Source: a bacterium (GTDB lineage Bacteria > Patescibacteriota > Minisyncoccia > Phycocordibacterales > Phycocordibacteraceae). From it: a stretch of DNA of 9,177 nt. The stretch's first letter is position 1, and the number at the start of each line of letters is the position of its first letter. The stretch is taken from positions 1 through 9,177 of the forward strand of contig JAKAGD010000025.1 in the NCBI GenBank assembly GCA_021817685.1, read 5' to 3'. The notes beneath the pieces were generated by a model. That model saw only the letters and a program-made list of their open reading frames with translations. It was not told where the DNA came from and made no database searches. A program made the position numbers and the translations under genes. This document shows, piece by piece, positions 6,156 to 9,177 of the stretch.

Positions 6156-6817
6156 GGACATTGAGCGAGATTGGCGATGATCTGTCCCGAGGTCGTGACC
6201 GAAACGCCGCGCGACCCTCCCTGCGGCGAAGAAACGGTCACGCACGCCGTCGCATAGGAGAAGCCGTTCGCAATGATGGAAGCGTCGGGATTCGGGCGCG
6301 CGAACACGATGTCGAGCCACGGCAGCCCTCCCCCGTGCGCGACCATGCATGACGGGTTCCCGAACGAGGGGTACGCGCAGAAGTCGCTTATTACGATGCC
6401 GTTCCCGAGCGCATACGTCTGCACGCGGCTGTCGCTCCCGCTGCTGTAGATGTTGTCCCCCGATTTGCAGTCAGGCGAACCGCAGGATGCCGCAGGATAG
6501 GTGTCGGCAAACAGGATGAAAGAGCCGGGTGAACCGCTTTGGAAGTGCAGTCCGTACCCCGCATTCACGATCGCGCCGACCGCGCGGCTGCCGAGGCCGT
6601 AGGTCTCGGCGGAGCGCAGCGTTAGCCCGATGTCGTAGGCGGTGTTGGCGACGATGAGCGTCTTATTGAACGCGCTCTGGCTGGTCAGCGCGATGGTCGT
6701 AATGGTGACGATGATGGCGAGCACGACCAACAGTTCCACCAGGGTGAAGCCGCGGACCAATTCGCCGTTCTTTAATGAAGGGCGGAAAGTGCCGAGGTAA
6801 GAGCGAAGGGGTTCCAT
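6152..6817 (-). CDS. FimT/GspH-like minor pilin
   Basis: This 221-residue prepilin has the N-terminal motif GFTLVELLVVLAIIVTITTIAL, with G23/F24 as the cleavage site and Glu at +5 (E28). This, the first helix and the small Gly- and Cys-rich C-terminal domain fit FimT/GspH-type pseudopilins. The only upstream ATG (6817) gives an unusually long 23-residue leader and a 46-base overlap with pilD. A TTG three codons before the Gly would give a very short leader, so the exact start is uncertain. It is the first of four minor-pilin genes, and its TGA stop overlaps the next start. The order FimT-like, PilW-like, PilV-like, PilX-like differs from the Pseudomonas order (fimU-pilV-pilW-pilX) by a swap of the two middle genes. 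Confidence 0.8.
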   Translation of the reverse strand: MEPLRSYLGTFRPSLKNGELVRGFTLVELLVVLAIIVTITTIALTSQSAFNKTLIVANTAYDIGLTLRSAETYGLGSRAVGAIVNAGYGLHFQSGSPGSFILFADTYPAASCGSPDCKSGDNIYSSGSDSRVQTYALGNGIVISDFCAYPSFGNPSCMVAHGGGLPWLDIVFARPNPDASIIANGFSYATACVTVSSPQGGSRGVSVTTSGQIIANLAQCP

Positions 6818-7545
6818 TGGGTAAAGTAAGCGAGAAGAAATCCCGCGGCGAGGAAAGGAGCGAACGGGACCTCAACTCCCATTCTAGAGCCACGGGGCCT
6901 CCCCGCCAATATCGCTATCCCTATCACGGCGCCTATCCAGAACGAGAAGACGAAACCGGAAAATGCGGCGGGACCGGCGAAGAGCGCCAGGCCGAACGCG
7001 AGCGGCGCATCCGAGAATCCCATGGCGCGGCCCCGCGAGAAGTATGTGATGAGAGCAAGGCCGGTCGCGATGAGGAGCGCCGTGAAGAGCGTCTCGGAAA
7101 ATTCAACCAGCGAGGCGGCGGACAGGAATCCCGTTGTTGCCGCAACCGCGACGAACGGGACGAGCAGGGCGGGCGGCAGTATCTGGTGCGCAAGATCGTA
7201 GAGGACAAGCGCCAAGAGGAGCGCGAGCGCGACGAACGCGGCCGGAAGCGCCGGAGTAATACCGAGTGAGAGATACGCAAGAACAAAAAGAGAGCCGAGG
7301 AGCGCCTCGGTGACGGGGGCGTGGAACGACATACGGGCGCCGCAACACCGCGCGCGCCCCCGCGAAGCTGCGTAGGAAAGGATCGGCACCAGCACGGAAG
7401 GCGGAAGTGCGGCGTTGCAGGCATCGCAGCGCGAGCGGCCGGCTACAAAACTCGCCCCGGTGTGGAGGCGCGCGACGACCACGCCGACAAAGCTCGCAAT
7501 GATCGCGCCGAGGGCGAACAGCGCGGTTCCGATGAATGCTGACAT
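6772..7545 (-). CDS. pilD: Prepilin peptidase (A24 family), PilD
   Basis: PilD is an inner-membrane aspartic protease that cuts prepilin leaders after Gly and usually N-methylates the new N-terminus. The 257-residue protein is almost entirely hydrophobic with several spans. Both catalytic aspartates are present: D117 in LYDLAHQILPP and D179 in MGFSDAPLAFGLALF (canonical G-x-GD replaced by GFSD). The N-terminal A24 domain has SRC-DAC (C40, C43), VPILSY and RGRARCCG; the usual second C-x-x-C is A65-R-C67-C68, so one Cys position is shifted. All six prepilins in the window are probable substrates. ATG 7545 is 7 bases after a TATACT hexamer, without a Shine-Dalgarno. The end overlaps the FimT-like gene by 46 bases. 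Confidence 0.93.
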   Translation of the reverse strand: MSAFIGTALFALGAIIASFVGVVVARLHTGASFVAGRSRCDACNAALPPSVLVPILSYAASRGRARCCGARMSFHAPVTEALLGSLFVLAYLSLGITPALPAAFVALALLLALVLYDLAHQILPPALLVPFVAVAATTGFLSAASLVEFSETLFTALLIATGLALITYFSRGRAMGFSDAPLAFGLALFAGPAAFSGFVFSFWIGAVIGIAILAGRPRGSRMGVEVPFAPFLAAGFLLAYFTQWNPFALTSALSALH

Positions 7546-7552
7546 GGAGCCC

Positions 7553-7558
7553 AGTATA
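7553..7558 (-). promoter_or_regulatory. Putative -10 element (TATACT) of pilD
   Basis: TATACT on the minus strand is followed by GGGCTCC and ATG 7545 (7-base gap). It sits at the foot of the inverted repeat at 7554-7635 and partly inside its direct repeat GTATAAC (7554-7560). It suggests that pilD and the minor pilins have their own leaderless transcript, separate from the major pilins. Confidence 0.5.
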
Positions 7559-7635
7559 ACCCCGTAGTAGAGTTCCGGCTCGGCTCAAAGCCGTGCACGA
7601 AGTGCACAAGCCGGAACTTCACTACAGGGTATAAC
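7554..7635. repeat. Three-way-junction inverted repeat with 7-bp direct flanks
   Basis: Bases 7554-7580 and 7609-7635 form imperfect inverted arms (21 of 27 positions pair). Between them sit two small hairpins: CGGCT-CAA-AGCCG (7581-7593) and TGCAC-GAA-GTGCA (7594-7606). The outermost 7 bases are direct repeats, GTATAAC at 7554-7560 and 7629-7635, which explains three of the six mismatches. Read as minus-strand RNA, two of the other three mismatches become G-U pairs, leaving one mismatch in 22 bp. It could be a structured RNA in the pilin-pilD transcript or a 68-bp MITE-like element (7561-7628) with a target duplication. No transposase is nearby. Confidence 0.6.
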
Positions 7636-7636
7636 G

Positions 7637-7665
7637 CACGCGACCCGGCGGAGCCGGGTCGCGTG
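7637..7665 (-). terminator. Strong GC hairpin after the pilin genes, possible terminator
   Basis: A perfect 13-bp stem (7637-7649 with 7653-7665) has a 3-base loop and lies 18 bases beyond the pilin stop codon at 7684. Position and strength fit a terminator or 3' stabilising structure for the pilin mRNA, which would keep pilin expression high relative to pilD. The following minus-strand bases are CGTTATACC, not a proper T-tract, so termination would be incomplete or the hairpin acts as an exonuclease block. Confidence 0.5.
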
Positions 7666-7683
7666 TTCGATGCTAACGCCGGG

Positions 7684-8136
7684 TCAGCAGCTCGTGTTGG
7701 AGGCGAGCGCCGTCGCGGTCGTGGTTCCCGTGCCCGTACTGTCAACGCAGTAGAAGAGATTTGGGTTCGAAACGAGCGCCGCCGATACCGCATAGGCGGT
7801 GCCGTTCGCGGCGACGTTGCAAACTACGCCGCCGGCGGGGCCGTTCGCCGTGTCAGCCGCCTGCACTTGCCTGACGATGGTCGGGTCGGCAAAGAGGTTG
7901 TCCGCCGCCGAGCAGCTGCTCTCAAAGAGCGGATTGGTGCCGTAGTTGTTGTTGCTGTTGTGATACAGCTCGGCCTGCGTCCGGATGCCGCCGATGTCGG
8001 ATTGGACCGCCGCATCAGAGCCCTTGCTCCGGGCGGTATTCAAGGATGCGAGCACCACGGAGGAGAGGATGCCGATGATAGCGATGACGACGAGGAGTTC
8101 GATAAGGGTGAACCCGCGAGTATGCTTGATAGTCAT
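7684..8136 (-). CDS. Type IV major-type pilin, second of a tandem pair
   Basis: This 150-residue prepilin has leader MTIKHTRG (1-8), cleavage G8/F9 and the helix FTLIELLVVIAIIGILSS with Glu at +5 (E13). The helix continues as VVLASLNTARSKGSDAAVQSD. Four cysteines (75, 106, 130, 150) could form two disulphides; CVDSTG at 130-135 is shared with the neighbouring pilin. It is a probable fibre subunit processed by PilD. It starts 8 bases after the stop of the first pilin gene, so the two are co-transcribed, and it is followed by a 13-bp hairpin. From residues 7 to 48 it differs from its neighbour at only four positions, while the C-terminal domains have diverged. No clear Shine-Dalgarno precedes ATG 8136. 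Confidence 0.92.
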   Translation of the reverse strand: MTIKHTRGFTLIELLVVIAIIGILSSVVLASLNTARSKGSDAAVQSDIGGIRTQAELYHNSNNNYGTNPLFESSCSAADNLFADPTIVRQVQAADTANGPAGGVVCNVAANGTAYAVSAALVSNPNLFYCVDSTGTGTTTATALASNTSC

Positions 8137-8144
8137 TGTCGTGA

Positions 8145-8597
8145 TTAGTTACAAACTGTAGCCGTTGCGGACGCAAGCGCCGGGGCGGCACCGGTAGTGA
8201 CGCCGGTGTACGCGGCGTTCGCGGCGTTCATCTTGCGCGCTACGCCGGTCGAATCGACGCACCACGCGCCGCCGGTCGCAAGCGGAGAGGCGACCGCGTA
8301 TGCAGTAATGGAAGGACTGCAGGTGACCGCCGTGCCGCCGTTCGCGCTCTGCGCGCCGGTGAGCGCCTTCGAGATCGTCGGATCGGTGCAGATGGCTGCG
8401 TAGCTGTTGTTGGTATTGCCGTACACGATCTCCGCCTGGGTCTGGATGGTCGAAAGATCGGACTGGATGGCGGCATCATTGCCCTTAGAGCGGGCGGTAT
8501 TCAAGGATGCGAGCACTACGGCCGAAAGGATGCCGATGATGGCGATGACGACGAGCAATTCGATGAGGGTGAAGCCTCGGGAACGATTTTTGTACAT
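8145..8597 (-). CDS. Type IV major-type pilin, first of a tandem pair
   Basis: This 150-residue prepilin has leader MYKNRSRG (1-8), cleavage G8/F9 and the same N-terminal helix as its neighbour. Four cysteines (70, 93, 113, 149) lie in a similar order to those of the second pilin, with WCVDSTG at 112-118 and a similar ending (PALASATATVC). The start is set at ATG 8597: a longer frame to 8651 would add an 18-residue extension before the leader, whereas MYKNRSRG is a normal prepilin leader. A TACAAT hexamer at 8630-8625 is a possible -10 with a short leader of about 20 bases. The gene lies 98 bases after the pilC stop. Having two pilins of identical length suggests tandem duplication and either a mixed fibre or alternative fibres. 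Confidence 0.93.
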   Translation of the reverse strand: MYKNRSRGFTLIELLVVIAIIGILSAVVLASLNTARSKGNDAAIQSDLSTIQTQAEIVYGNTNNSYAAICTDPTISKALTGAQSANGGTAVTCSPSITAYAVASPLATGGAWCVDSTGVARKMNAANAAYTGVTTGAAPALASATATVCN

Positions 8598-8695
8598 AAT
8601 GTGTGCTATGCGGCTAATGAACCAATTGTACGCCCGACAGCCCCTCCCCATGGGGACGGGTGTGGATAGTGGCCGGAACGGGCGCCAAACTTCCT
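8598..8695. other. Gap between pilC and the pilin pair
   Basis: This 98-base gap separates the pilC stop from the first pilin. It holds a TACAAT hexamer (8630-8625, minus strand), a possible pilin promoter -10 without a clear -35, and the palindrome CCCCATGGGG (8646-8655), which with flanking bases could form a weak hairpin. There is no T-tract, so no terminator is called. I see no Shine-Dalgarno before the pilin start. Confidence 0.3.
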
Positions 8696-9177
8696 TTAGA
8701 TGGAGCCGGCGAGGTTGTAGATGGGGAGCAGCACCGCGGCGAGGAGGGTGCCGACGCCGAGGCCGAGGAGCACGATCATAATAGGCTCAATGAGGCCGAC
8801 CAGCGTATCGACGGCATTCGTCACCTCGCGATTGTAGAATTTGGCGAGCGTCGTGAGTATCTTGCCGAGTTCGCCGGTCTCTTCGCCGACTTTCGTCATG
8901 GCGACCATGATGCCCGGCATCTCCGGGTGCTTGCCGAGGGCGTCCGATATGGACGAGCCGCCTTTCACATCTTTGGCGACATCGTCGAGCACGACCTTGA
9001 AGGCGGCGTTCCCCACGACCGAGCCGGTGATATCGATCGCTTCGACGACCGAAACGCCCGAGAGGAGCATGGTGGCGAAATTGTCCGCAATGCGCGAAAG
9101 ATACAGCTTCCGATACAGGTCGCCGATGTACGGGACATTGAGCTTCAGGCTATCGAGCACGAGCTGGCGGCGTGCGG
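8696..9177 (-). CDS. pilC: Type IV pilus inner-membrane platform protein PilC, 5' end cut by the window edge
   Basis: PilC (GspF family) is the inner-membrane platform that couples the assembly ATPases to pilin insertion. The last 159 residues are visible; the frame is open to the right edge. They match the second T2SSF domain: P-IGDLYRKLYLSRIADNFATMLLSGVSVVEAI, then N-AFK, KGGSSISDALGKHPEMPGIM, the signature VGEETGELGKIL and the C-terminal span IEPIMIVLLGLGVGTLLAAVLLPIY. A GTG at 9160 could start a frame, but the conserved sequence continues upstream of it, so the gene begins outside the window. It is the first gene seen of the pilus block and ends 98 bases before the pilin pair. Assembly ATPases are not in the window. 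Confidence 0.94.
   Translation of the reverse strand, partial: ARRQLVLDSLKLNVPYIGDLYRKLYLSRIADNFATMLLSGVSVVEAIDITGSVVGNAAFKVVLDDVAKDVKGGSSISDALGKHPEMPGIMVAMTKVGEETGELGKILTTLAKFYNREVTNAVDTLVGLIEPIMIVLLGLGVGTLLAAVLLPIYNLAGSI

Noticed and set aside
6156..6350. N-terminal extension of the PilW-like gene to ATG 6350
   Set aside because: The extension is basic and lies opposite no homology; it overlaps the FimT-like C-terminus. Starts at 6155 or 6161 give a normal prepilin leader and short overlap.
7554..7635. Integron attC site
   Set aside because: Folded shape is similar, but the ends are GTATAAC, which does not fit the RYYYAAC / GTTRRRY core pair, and no integrase or cassette array is visible.
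8598..8651. Start of the first pilin at ATG 8651
   Set aside because: It would put 18 extra residues before a normal leader, and the ATG is part of the palindrome CCCCATGGGG without a ribosome site.
8646..8655. Palindrome CCCCATGGGG as terminator of pilC
   Set aside because: A hairpin needs a loop, leaving only a weak stem, and no T-tract follows on the minus strand.

Overview
The window reads as a densely packed chromosomal segment from a GC-rich member of the Candidate Phyla Radiation (Patescibacteria), most likely Parcubacteria/Paceibacteria. Evidence for this: the two major-pilin genes have the N-terminus RGFTLIELLVVIAIIG followed by LASLNTARSKG and a late CVDSTG motif, a combination I associate with that group; LigA carries a Parcubacteria-like domain Ia (ISPEALDSLK); and genes are short and overlapping. 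TGA is used as a stop (gatA, one pilin, two minor pilins), so this is not a recoded-TGA lineage. The taxonomic call is from memory of these families and was not searched. Every supported gene lies on the minus strand, so transcription runs from high to low coordinates.

Layout in transcription order. (1) Type IV pilus block, 9177 to 4568: the C-terminal half of PilC (cut by the window edge), two tandem 150-residue major-type pilins, a structured 138-base gap, prepilin peptidase PilD, then four minor pilins/pseudopilins (FimT/GspH-like, PilW/GspJ-like, PilV/GspI-like, PilX/GspK-like) joined by overlapping stop/start codons. (2) ligA (NAD+-dependent DNA ligase), followed by a 42-residue single-span membrane protein with a strong Shine-Dalgarno sequence and an intrinsic terminator. 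(3) gatC-gatA, two subunits of the tRNA-dependent amidotransferase (no gatB here). (4) A membrane-anchored protein with a HEPN-like R-x4-H motif, running off the left edge.

How the genes work together: PilD cleaves the leaders of all six prepilins, PilC is the inner-membrane platform, the two 150-residue pilins are probable fibre subunits and the four minor pilins probably form the tip/priming complex. LigA and GatCA are housekeeping functions unrelated to pili.

The most notable non-coding signals are a recurring TATACT/TATAGT hexamer placed 6 to 8 bases before the ATG of pilD, ligA, gatC and the HEPN-like gene, suggesting leaderless transcripts, and a three-way-junction inverted repeat flanked by 7-bp direct repeats directly upstream of pilD. 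No tRNA, rRNA, CRISPR or insertion-sequence transposase is visible. No gene-free stretch exceeds 300 bases. I saw no complete new multi-gene system; the novel candidates are individual elements.
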